From positions 1-5,558 of the forward strand of contig PUMO01000206.1 in assembly GCA_003551405.1 (NCBI GenBank): a stretch of 5,558 nt of DNA, read 5' to 3'. The position numbers were made by a program, and so were the translations under genes. The stretch comes from Mollicutes bacterium (GTDB lineage: Bacteria; Bacillota_I; Bacilli_A; Izemoplasmatales; Izemoplasmataceae). The notes under the pieces were generated by a model, which made no database searches, was not told where the DNA came from, and was given only the letters and a program-made list of their open reading frames with translations. This document shows, in pieces, positions 1 through 5,558 of the stretch (the first letter of the stretch is position 1; each line of letters begins with the position of its first letter).

Positions 1-285
1 AAAGTTCGTCGCAAGAATAAAGACCCAGTCCGCATTGGATACAACAAAGGCCGTGGCATCCTGAAAGACTTCATGCGCCGGTCTGAGTCCAAAAAGTTCC
101 ATATTGGAAATAAGTGCATACACACTCAATGCCAATATTAATAATGCGGCGGTAAATGATACAAACGGATTCAAATCGAATCCGAATTTTGTGAAGTTAC
201 GACTGTAAAGCGCAGTTTCCATGTTCTGCTGTAACTGTTTTTCCTGTTTTCGTTCCTTTTTAAGTTGTCGTTCTAACTTACCCAA
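1..285 (-). CDS. BCCT-family (betaine/carnitine/choline-type) transporter, N-terminal 95 residues, cut by window edge
   Basis: Partial gene; the open frame runs off the left edge exactly in codon phase. BCCT proteins are secondary transporters, often Na+-coupled, that bring quaternary-ammonium solutes such as glycine betaine, carnitine or choline across the cytoplasmic membrane, commonly for osmoprotection. Seen here: a charged K/E/Q/R-rich cytoplasmic tail (residues 2-20), then the family-like pattern NPFVSF (39-44) leading into the first membrane helix (about 42-60), a polar loop with LFGLRPAHEVFQ (64-75), and the start of the next helix with the NADWVFILATNF pattern (84-95) typical of this position in BCCT proteins. 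Start: TTG at 285, 10 nt after an AAGGAG ribosome site. An in-frame ATG at 222 (Met22) has no Shine-Dalgarno and would remove the charged tail; an in-frame TTG at 294 is too close to the site. The substrate cannot be told from this fragment, and the conserved tryptophan-rich core lies outside the window. Confidence 0.75.
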   Translation of the reverse strand, partial: MGKLERQLKKERKQEKQLQQNMETALYSRNFTKFGFDLNPFVSFTAALLILALSVYALISNMELFGLRPAHEVFQDATAFVVSNADWVFILATNF

Positions 286-295
286 CGTAATCAAA

Positions 296-301
296 CTCCT
301 T
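296..301 (-). promoter_or_regulatory. Ribosome binding site deciding the TTG start of the BCCT gene
   Basis: On the minus strand this reads AAGGAG, 10 nt before the TTG at 285. It is the only good Shine-Dalgarno in the leader. It favours the TTG start over the ATG at 222, which has only an AC-rich upstream stretch. Confidence 0.65.
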
Positions 302-329
302 AAGACAGTCTTTTAGTTTAACGTTATTC

Positions 330-359
330 ATTGTACAAGGATTGACTATGAAAATTCAA
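330..359 (-). promoter_or_regulatory. Candidate sigma-A promoter for the BCCT transporter gene
   Basis: On the minus strand, a -35-like TTGAAT (354-359) is followed after an 18-nt spacer by a -10-like TACAAT (330-335), one mismatch from TATAAT. Transcription would start near 323 and give a leader of about 38 nt. The -35 box overlaps the stop codon of thpR. If real, this lets the BCCT gene be expressed independently of thpR. No terminator is visible between thpR and this gene, so read-through is also possible. Confidence 0.45.
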
Positions 360-865
360 CCATTAATTTTTTTCATCCATATTTTGTTATGAATCGCACC
401 GTCACTCGTTAAGGTTGAATGCACCAGTGCAAGATGGTCGACATTCAGCGTCGGTGGTAGGTTTAAATCATTTAAAAAGTCTTGGTAAAATGGCTTAGCG
501 CGGCGCGCCAAAGTAATGTGAGGTGTGAATGGGTTTTTGGCGTGGTGAAATGAGACAGCCCGGCACTGCTGCGCAAGTTCACTTAGTTCTTTGGTCTCAT
601 TAATTTTTAACGATACGATGTCTTTGCGTTTTCCAAACATTTCCACCGTATCAGTAAACAATTGTGATGGTATTGTCATTTGATGACAGCGTTCTTTCAG
701 GGTGTTTATTTGTGCATCGTCAATATCTGTGAAAAAGGCAAGTGTCATATGAAGCTGTTCAGTATCTGTGAATTTGGCGCGCATTCGTTTTGAAAGGGTC
801 GTTTGTCTCTCACGAAGCTTATCAAGCGCATCATCTTTTAAATATAGTGCTATAAAAATTCGCAT
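356..865 (-). CDS. thpR: RNA 2',3'-cyclic phosphodiesterase (2H phosphoesterase, ThpR/LigT family)
   Basis: A 169-residue soluble cytoplasmic enzyme. The N-terminus MRIFIAL matches the opening strand of the family. The two catalytic H-x-T-x motifs are both intact: HMTL at residues 39-42 and HITL at 116-119, spaced as expected for the two pseudo-symmetric halves. Length is close to the usual 175-190. Family members hydrolyse 2',3'-cyclic phosphate ends of RNA to 2'-phosphate, and some show 2'-5' RNA ligase activity in vitro; the physiological substrate is generally unclear. The ATG start at 865 is supported by AGGAGG seven nt upstream. The gene ends in TGA (356-358), which argues for the standard code. 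It lies 58 bp after the CvpA-like gene, just past that gene's terminator, so it may depend on read-through or on a weak promoter of its own. The family call is firm; the assignment to ThpR over another LigT-like branch is somewhat less so. Confidence 0.88.
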   Translation of the reverse strand: MRIFIALYLKDDALDKLRERQTTLSKRMRAKFTDTEQLHMTLAFFTDIDDAQINTLKERCHQMTIPSQLFTDTVEMFGKRKDIVSLKINETKELSELAQQCRAVSFHHAKNPFTPHITLARRAKPFYQDFLNDLNLPPTLNVDHLALVHSTLTSDGAIHNKIWMKKING

Positions 866-872
866 GGGTTGT

Positions 873-878
873 CCTCCT
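873..878 (-). promoter_or_regulatory. Strong ribosome binding site of thpR
   Basis: On the minus strand this reads AGGAGG, a full match to the anti-Shine-Dalgarno core, 7 nt before the ATG at 865. It lies only about 8 nt beyond the 3' arm of the preceding terminator hairpin. Confidence 0.8.
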
Positions 879-880
879 CA

Positions 881-917
881 ATATAAAATAGACACCCAAG
901 GAATTGAGTGTCTATTT
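881..917 (-). terminator. Rho-independent terminator after the CvpA-like gene
   Basis: A perfect 10-bp inverted repeat pairs 886-895 with 908-917 around a 12-nt loop. On the minus-strand transcript the stem (AAATAGACAC / GTGTCTATTT) is followed at once by a U-rich run (TATAT, 881-885). It begins 6 nt after the TAA stop of the 1058-residue gene. On the plus strand the flank is not T-rich enough for efficient termination. It sits inside the 58-bp gap and directly before the thpR ribosome site, so it could also attenuate read-through into thpR. Confidence 0.8.
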
Positions 918-923
918 ACGGTG

Positions 924-3900
924 TTATTGAATGCTTTCAAGATACTCAATGAAATCCTGCACCGCTTCTTTTGTCAAATAGCGGCTTGGATCTTCATTGA
1001 CATAATCTTCGTCTTCAAAGGTGTAGTTCACTTGAGCTGCTGTGGCTTCTATGTCGTCGTTGATGGTATAACGTACAATTTCAGAATCCAAAATAGTGTC
1101 TATTTCTTCGTCTTCAAGGGCAATAATATCTTGGAAATCAAATGATACTGCGGTGAAGTCTCCATCTTCCATAATCACTAGGGTGGCTTCAATCATCGCA
1201 ATGGATTCATCTGTGCGGATCAAGTTGCTTACACCATAGCGATCGCTATCGTACTGTGCTTCATGGGGGATGTCAATATTATCGTTGTCCTTAATCATGC
1301 TGTCAATGGTGGTGTGGAGCACACCACTTTCCATAATGGATTCAAGATCATTGGTAGACAATTCAGAAATCATTTGTGGGTCGAGACCTGTTTCAAAGTC
1401 TTCGCTTTCGCTATAACCAAGGGTTGCAATACCGCTAATGAGTAAGCCTAGCTCATCTTTATCCATATAATCAGTTCCACCGACCGTTTGAATCATATCG
1501 GATTCATTATCGTAAGTTAGCGGCGGAATCTCAAGGCCTTGACCATCCATATCCATAAAGACATCACTCATCGTTGCATGGAGTATGCTTGATGCAAGGA
1601 GAATGTCAACCGCTTCACTGTCGTCCGCAAACTGTTCGAAGTTTACTGAATCGCTTTCTTCATCGAGCCCCAGTGTATATAAGGCATCGAATAATGCAAT
1701 GATCTCATCCTTGCGAACATAGGAAACATCATCCCCATTTGATGTGGATGAAACATAAAGCGTGTTCCCTTCATAGGTTTCTTCAGGGAAAACAAGGAAA
1801 TCAAAGTCTTCATCACTGTCCATTTCTTCAATCATTTTAGAAATGGTTGCATGCATCAATGCTGAATCAAGTAAGGTTTCGCTATGTTCATTAATGAGCG
1901 CAATATCAATGGCATCACCATCACCAAGTGCATCGCCAACTTCATTGAACGCATTGATCAGTGCAATAATTTCATCGGCCTCTAAATATTCATAACCATC
2001 TGATTCATATCTTATGGTGTTGCCGTCACTGTCTTCATGCGGTACCACAAACGTTTCATCACTTTCCAGGTCAATGATGACATCAGAGATGGTCGCATGC
2101 ATAATCATCGACTCAAGCAGTTGTTCAACATCATCCTCTTCAAGTGCTTCAAGGATGGCAAGGAAACCATCACTATTTTCATCACTTAGTGCATCAAAAT
2201 CTATAAGCATCGCAACGTCCATCAGCGCGCGCACTTCATCTTGAATAACATAATCAACATCTTCACCGCGGCTGACAGTTGAGGCAACAACCGTTTCAGG
2301 TACCAATAGTGCTTCTTCTTGACCCATATTATATAATGCGTGACCGAGTGTGGTTTCAATAATGCGTGAATCAAGTAAGGCATCAATTAAGGTTTCATCA
2401 AGATCTCCGAGCAGTTCTAAAGGATCATCCACATCTTCAAGTCGCAATAAATCTGGATGGTTGGTCAGTTCATTCAAGGCTTTCATGAGCTGTCTGAGTT
2501 CGCCTTCATCACTCAAGTCATCATCAGTATATGTATCACGCCATTCGATATCATCAGGAATCACAAGCATCTCAGCGCCTTCCATGCCATCATCCATGGT
2601 CATGAAATTGATAAGGGTTTCGCTAATAATCATCGAATCAAGCACCGCAACGAAGTCAAAATCACTTAATTTACCTAGCAGTACATCGATGTCTTCTTCA
2701 CTCACATCACGTAAGGTGATGTCTGTGTCGAAGAAACTGCCTAACGTTTCACCAAGGGCAGCGTATTCTTTTTCCCAGTCCAAATCTTCTGGAAAAACAA
2801 AAACATTTTCGTCCGCCCCGTTTTCTTCATCCTCCATAAGGGCAACGCCCACAGGCGCAAGCAGCGTGAAAAACTCTGATTCACTCATTTGGTTAAAGAC
2901 ACTCCGAACACTTTCACCGTCCAGGGATGCATCGAGATGCGCATCTTCACCTTCATCAAAGAAACCGCCCTCCGACAGCATCATAATGGTTTCAGATCCA
3001 ATGGATCCCATCGTTCTCAATTCTTCATCCCAAGCAATTGCATATAGTTCATCCCGTGTGATGGGCAGTTCAACATCATACTCTGTGCTTGCCACATCAA
3101 TTCCTACAGGCATGACACTCACAATCAGTTCACTTGTTGAAAGTAACCGTACAATTTCATCGGCTGTCTCAGCTTCAATATCACTGAAGTCACCCGTTTC
3201 ATAAAACTGGCTCGATATATAATGATCAGCCGCTGCACGTACAATGCTGACCTCATTTCTGAATGCAATGCGCCGGTCCTGATAATCCATGGAGAACACT
3301 AAATCAAATAAGTGCCAATGAACCGGTGTGCTGTGTTGTGAAAGGTCATCCGTAGTTTGCCAGTTTGAAAAAAGATTGACAATGGTATTGTCATAATATG
3401 CATCAACGTATTCACGGATTTCACTCAATTCATCCGATATGTCTTCGTTATTGGCAGTCTCATTTGAAAGCATGAGCAGTTCATTATTTTCTTCAGTGTC
3501 CAATCCTTCCGCCATCGCCAGTCCGTCATCAAGCAAGCTCATCATACCGCCAACGAAAACCAAAAAGATAAACACCGCAAGAACACCATTGGCCGCACCG
3601 AAAATCATGCCTGCAGTACGTCCTTTACCTTTTTCTTTAACAACATCTTTTTTGGTTCTGAAGAATATGATGCGAATAATGAAAAAGATAAGGTGATAAA
3701 CGACTCTGAATAAGGTAAAATATAAAACCGCATAAATGATTTTTAAAACAAATAGCGCAACGGCTTCCCCAAATGCCATTAAAGGCTCATTATCCAAAAC
3801 ATTTTCTAAAGAATCACCAAGCAATGATTCCATGATGATTGGAAGCGCTGTTTCGAAACTTTGTGCGCTTTGAGTCGGTTCAACCGCTTCAACAAGCGGA

Positions 3901-4100
3901 GGGACAATAGGAAGGTTGGCACTATATAAAGCAGGCACAACCAGTGCAATGGTCGCAAAGAAGAAAACATAAAACGCAACTTTGACAACCAACCAATAAA
4001 GACTTGCTTTAAACCCACGTATAAATCCAACCAGTATACCGGATGCGATAATTAGTAAAAAGACAATGTTTAATAACATTGGCGCATTGCTTAAATCCAT
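924..4100 (-). CDS. Large surface-exposed repeat protein with N-terminal CvpA-like membrane domain (1058 aa)
   Basis: I do not recognise the full-length protein. Residues 1-190 resemble the CvpA family (PF02674-like): helix 1 (about 8-28) ends in GFIRGF (25-30), like the G-x-x-x-G/RG signature after CvpA helix 1; helix 2 (34-59); an amphipathic external loop (60-108); helix 3 (about 112-147); a basic loop (RTKKDVVKEKGKGR, 148-161); then helix 4 (about 163-189) with G164, G168 and G172 spaced as in CvpA. Positive-inside reasoning puts both basic loops in the cytoplasm and residues 190-1058 outside. That part is very rich in Asp/Glu, has only eight lysines, and the whole protein has no cysteine. 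From about residue 316 it consists of nine degenerate repeats (separate entry). No LPXTG, signal peptide or catalytic motif was seen. CvpA-type four-helix domains are known to anchor extracytoplasmic domains, for example the MarP protease; this one lacks a recognisable protease. The ATG at 4100 follows GGGAGAGGG. The role is unknown; an envelope, adhesion or sensing function is a guess. Confidence 0.8.
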   Translation of the reverse strand: MDLSNAPMLLNIVFLLIIASGILVGFIRGFKASLYWLVVKVAFYVFFFATIALVVPALYSANLPIVPPLVEAVEPTQSAQSFETALPIIMESLLGDSLENVLDNEPLMAFGEAVALFVLKIIYAVLYFTLFRVVYHLIFFIIRIIFFRTKKDVVKEKGKGRTAGMIFGAANGVLAVFIFLVFVGGMMSLLDDGLAMAEGLDTEENNELLMLSNETANNEDISDELSEIREYVDAYYDNTIVNLFSNWQTTDDLSQHSTPVHWHLFDLVFSMDYQDRRIAFRNEVSIVRAAADHYISSQFYETGDFSDIEAETADEIVRLLSTSELIVSVMPVGIDVASTEYDVELPITRDELYAIAWDEELRTMGSIGSETIMMLSEGGFFDEGEDAHLDASLDGESVRSVFNQMSESEFFTLLAPVGVALMEDEENGADENVFVFPEDLDWEKEYAALGETLGSFFDTDITLRDVSEEDIDVLLGKLSDFDFVAVLDSMIISETLINFMTMDDGMEGAEMLVIPDDIEWRDTYTDDDLSDEGELRQLMKALNELTNHPDLLRLEDVDDPLELLGDLDETLIDALLDSRIIETTLGHALYNMGQEEALLVPETVVASTVSRGEDVDYVIQDEVRALMDVAMLIDFDALSDENSDGFLAILEALEEDDVEQLLESMIMHATISDVIIDLESDETFVVPHEDSDGNTIRYESDGYEYLEADEIIALINAFNEVGDALGDGDAIDIALINEHSETLLDSALMHATISKMIEEMDSDEDFDFLVFPEETYEGNTLYVSSTSNGDDVSYVRKDEIIALFDALYTLGLDEESDSVNFEQFADDSEAVDILLASSILHATMSDVFMDMDGQGLEIPPLTYDNESDMIQTVGGTDYMDKDELGLLISGIATLGYSESEDFETGLDPQMISELSTNDLESIMESGVLHTTIDSMIKDNDNIDIPHEAQYDSDRYGVSNLIRTDESIAMIEATLVIMEDGDFTAVSFDFQDIIALEDEEIDTILDSEIVRYTINDDIEATAAQVNYTFEDEDYVNEDPSRYLTKEAVQDFIEYLESIQ
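927..3155 (-). repeat. Nine degenerate tandem protein repeats (about 80-90 aa each) in the CvpA-like protein
   Basis: Anchor A is L-L-x-S-x-[hydrophobic]2-x-x-T-[ILM], with its Ser at residues 323, 408, 489, 578, 664, 746, 837, 925 and 1006 (spacing 81-91). Then comes a hydrophobic-Pro strand ending (VFPED 435, LVIPDD 512, LLVPE 598, VVPHE 685, VFPEE 770, EIPP 857, DIPHE 943). Anchor B is D-E-[ILV]-x-x-[LI], with its Glu at 351, 445, 534, 622, 710, 799, 883, 965 and 1045 (spacing 80-94). A partial unit with only anchor B (RNEVSIV) sits at 281-287, and the last unit stops soon after anchor B, at the C-terminus. Between anchor B and the next anchor A lies an acidic helix-like stretch with a [LI]xx[LF] pattern. 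Units 5-8 are the most alike (SxxxHATIS-type anchor A). At DNA level only short identical pieces survive, such as a 13-nt match at 1864-1876 and 2368-2380, so the duplications are old. Confidence 0.8.
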
Positions 4101-4105
4101 TTCAA

Positions 4106-4118
4106 CCCTCTCCCACCT
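4106..4118 (-). promoter_or_regulatory. Ribosome binding region of the CvpA-like gene
   Basis: On the minus strand this purine-rich stretch reads AGGTGGGAGAGGG. It offers GGAG 9 nt and GAGG 6 nt before the ATG at 4100. It supports that start, which also places the first hydrophobic helix right at the N-terminus. Confidence 0.6.
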
Positions 4119-4141
4119 TTAAAGCGTATAAATATAGTTCT

Positions 4142-4171
4142 ATTATACAACAATTTAAAAAATAACCATAA
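4142..4171 (-). promoter_or_regulatory. Candidate sigma-A promoter for the CvpA-like gene
   Basis: A perfect -10 box TATAAT on the minus strand (4142-4147) lies 42 nt before the ATG at 4100. The -35 is weak: TTATGG (4166-4171) at 18 nt is the best fit. The spacer is AT-rich with a run of six T. Transcription would start near 4135, leaving a 35-nt leader. The -10 match is strong, but the whole gap is AT-rich. Confidence 0.55.
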
Positions 4172-4189
4172 GAATTCTACTCTTACTTA
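4157..4189 (-). terminator. Weak candidate terminator after the Na/Pi cotransporter gene
   Basis: On the minus strand, TAAGA (4181-4185) can pair with TCTTA (4169-4173), and an outer TAA (4187-4189) with TTA (4163-4165), followed by a run of T (4157-4162). The stem is short, AT-rich, bulged, and overlaps the TAA stop, so stability would be low. It may terminate poorly or not at all, allowing read-through into the CvpA-like gene. Confidence 0.3.
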
Positions 4190-5558
4190 GCAAATTCACT
4201 GTTGGGGTTGTCTCTGAAATAGGACTGATATAAAACCGTATTTGCGATATTTTCGCAGTGATCACCCATGCGCTCCACATTTGAAAGAATATCCACAAAA
4301 AGCGCATCGGAGTGTGTTGAGCCATGTGCACGGCGCACATAGCGTTTCCGGTTTTCACTCACGAGTATATCGATTTCTTCTTCTATCTCAATAACTTGTT
4401 TTGCGAGGGCTTTATCCTGGGTTTTGAGCGCATCGTTGGTAATAGACAATATTTGTTCAACTTTATCGTATAAATTCGCCAAATCAAGTCCGGCCTCTTC
4501 ATCAAGTTCGGATTTCGATTCGTGGCGATGCTCAAAAAAGTCAAAAAGATTCTGACAATGATCCGCAATTCGCTCATAATCACGAATTGCATCAACATAG
4601 GAGGCTTGTTGGTGAGCCAATGTGTCATTCAAGTCATCCTGTGATATTTTTACGAGGTAGTCATGCGTCTTTTGATCAAGCGTGTCAATGGTCTCTTCAA
4701 GGGCTCGGCCCTTTTCCAGTAATTTTTTATCATTTTGAAATGAGTACTTAACACTCAGCTTAAACATTTGCAGTGTCAAATCGCCCATGGAAATAACCAC
4801 TTTTTTGGCACTTTCAAGCGCAAGCGGTGGCGAATCATGGATTAAACGCTCCTGAAGGTTTTCAACCGTTGAGAGATCATCGACATCTTCACCCGGAATG
4901 ACCCGTTTGGAAATGGCTACCAGCTGCTTAATGAAAAAGAACATGACAACTGTGTTAAACACGTTGAAAAATATGTGGGCGAGTGAAATGGTCATCGCCT
5001 GAGGCTCGCCCGCTAAAAAGATGCCTTCTAAAAATACAATGAACCGGGAATATGGATAAATAAGTGCTAAAAACAGTAAACTTCCGCCCGCATTGAAGAT
5101 AATATGGACAACGGCTGTTCGTTTGGACGCAACACTGCCACCGATTGAAGCAATGAAAGCGGTAATGGTGGTTCCGATATTACTACCAAAAACAATGGCG
5201 ACCGCACCAATAATGGGGATTGCACCGGTCCCGTATAAATTTTGCAATATACCGATGACTGCAGTTGAAGACTGAACAGCAAATGTCATAACCGCACCAC
5301 CAAGGACACCAAGAATGGGCCAATCACTGATGGTCAAAAAGATTTGTTCAAACACTGGATACTCTACAAAGGTGCTGAGCGTATCGCCCATCATATCCAG
5401 TCCATAAAAAATCATCCCAAAACCCATAAGCGCGCCACCACTGCGCCGAAACCGTTTATTTGAGATGAAATACGCAAGCATGCTCCCAACACCAATCACC
5501 GGCAGAGCAATGGCTGATATATTAAGACCAATTAAAAAACTCGTGACAGTTGTTCCCA
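4183..5558 (-). CDS. Na+/phosphate cotransporter family protein with C-terminal PhoU-like domain, N-terminus outside window
   Basis: Partial; 457 residues are visible and the frame stays open to the right edge. The family (Na/Pi-cotransporter II, PF02690; NptA/YjbB type) moves phosphate across the cytoplasmic membrane with Na+; PhoU-fused members have been linked to uptake or export. The first visible residues, GTTVTSFLIG (5527-5556), look like the end of the first repeat's N-x-GTT signature. The second repeat is intact: QSSTA at 5260-5274 and GSNIGTTITA at about 5158-5187, followed by further helices to about 4930. The cytoplasmic C-terminal half is helical and PhoU-like, with two E-R-[IM]-[AG]-D-H-C-[QE]-N metal-site motifs near 4549-4581 and 4243-4281. 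Full-length relatives are about 530-560 residues, so roughly 80-100 residues with the first QSS motif are missing. The GTG at 5497-5499 should not be taken as the start, since conserved residues continue upstream. The stop is TAA at 4183-4185. Confidence 0.9.
   Translation of the reverse strand, partial: GTTVTSFLIGLNISAIALPVIGVGSMLAYFISNKRFRRSGGALMGFGMIFYGLDMMGDTLSTFVEYPVFEQIFLTISDWPILGVLGGAVMTFAVQSSTAVIGILQNLYGTGAIPIIGAVAIVFGSNIGTTITAFIASIGGSVASKRTAVVHIIFNAGGSLLFLALIYPYSRFIVFLEGIFLAGEPQAMTISLAHIFFNVFNTVVMFFFIKQLVAISKRVIPGEDVDDLSTVENLQERLIHDSPPLALESAKKVVISMGDLTLQMFKLSVKYSFQNDKKLLEKGRALEETIDTLDQKTHDYLVKISQDDLNDTLAHQQASYVDAIRDYERIADHCQNLFDFFEHRHESKSELDEEAGLDLANLYDKVEQILSITNDALKTQDKALAKQVIEIEEEIDILVSENRKRYVRRAHGSTHSDALFVDILSNVERMGDHCENIANTVLYQSYFRDNPNSEFAK

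Noticed and set aside
302..312. Perfect 11-nt palindrome AAGACAGTCTT in the leader of the BCCT gene
   Set aside because: Arms are only 5 bp with a 1-nt centre and no T-run follows. It could be a small operator but is too short to separate from chance.
356..358. Possible TGA-as-Trp recoding, as in mycoplasmas
   Set aside because: TGA ends thpR at the expected family length, tryptophans in the window are TGG, and no gene here has an internal TGA.
768..1145. Plus-strand open frame across the thpR / CvpA-like gene junction
   Set aside because: It overlaps two well-supported minus-strand genes and the terminator, has no ribosome site, and its product has no recognisable pattern.
2350..3204. A 284-residue plus-strand open frame, very rich in serine
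   Set aside because: It is antisense to the acidic repeat region. Asp/Glu codons on the minus strand read as Ser-rich codons in this frame and rarely make stops. It has no Shine-Dalgarno and no domain pattern.
4168..4182. AT-rich palindrome around GAATTC between two genes
   Set aside because: The palindrome (AGAATTCT) is short and has no spacer; it is better seen as part of the weak hairpin at the end of the cotransporter gene than as a separate site.
5497..5499. GTG as the start of the Na/Pi cotransporter
   Set aside because: Family-typical residues (GTTVTSFLIG) continue in frame upstream to the window edge, so this is an internal valine.
1..5558. CRISPR arrays, tRNA/rRNA genes, insertion sequences, prophage or defence genes
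   Set aside because: I searched both strands by eye and found no short direct-repeat/spacer pattern, tRNA-like cloverleaf, transposase motif or terminal inverted repeats. Almost all of the window is taken up by the four genes.

Overview
The window looks like an ordinary chromosomal segment of a low-to-moderate GC, Gram-positive-type bacterium (Bacillota or a Mollicutes relative that keeps the standard code). Four genes lie on the minus strand and are read from right to left. Reasons for this placement are strong purine-rich Shine-Dalgarno sites, short AT-rich intergenic gaps, sigma-A-like promoter elements, a TTG start, and TGA used as a stop while Trp is TGG. The exact lineage cannot be fixed from this sequence.

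Layout in transcription order (right to left): (1) 4183 to the right edge, the C-terminal part of a Na+/phosphate cotransporter with a fused PhoU-like domain; its true start lies outside the window. (2) 924-4100, a 1058-residue membrane protein, the most unusual gene here. A CvpA-like four-helix membrane domain (about residues 1-190) is followed by about 870 very acidic residues, most of them in nine degenerate tandem repeats of about 80-90 residues. Positive-inside reasoning puts this part outside the cell. (3) 356-865, a 2H-family RNA 2',3'-cyclic phosphodiesterase (ThpR/LigT type). (4) 285 to the left edge, the first 95 residues of a BCCT-family (betaine/carnitine/choline type) transporter.

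The genes seem to form separate or loosely linked transcription units, not one operon. A perfect TATAAT box precedes the CvpA-like gene, a strong hairpin plus U-tract terminator follows it, and a candidate promoter overlaps the end of thpR and would serve the BCCT gene. Three of the four products are membrane proteins (phosphate uptake or export, a surface or envelope protein, compatible-solute uptake). This is a housekeeping and envelope neighbourhood with no sign of a mobile element, CRISPR array, RNA gene or phage. The best candidate for something undescribed is the repeat-bearing CvpA-like protein.
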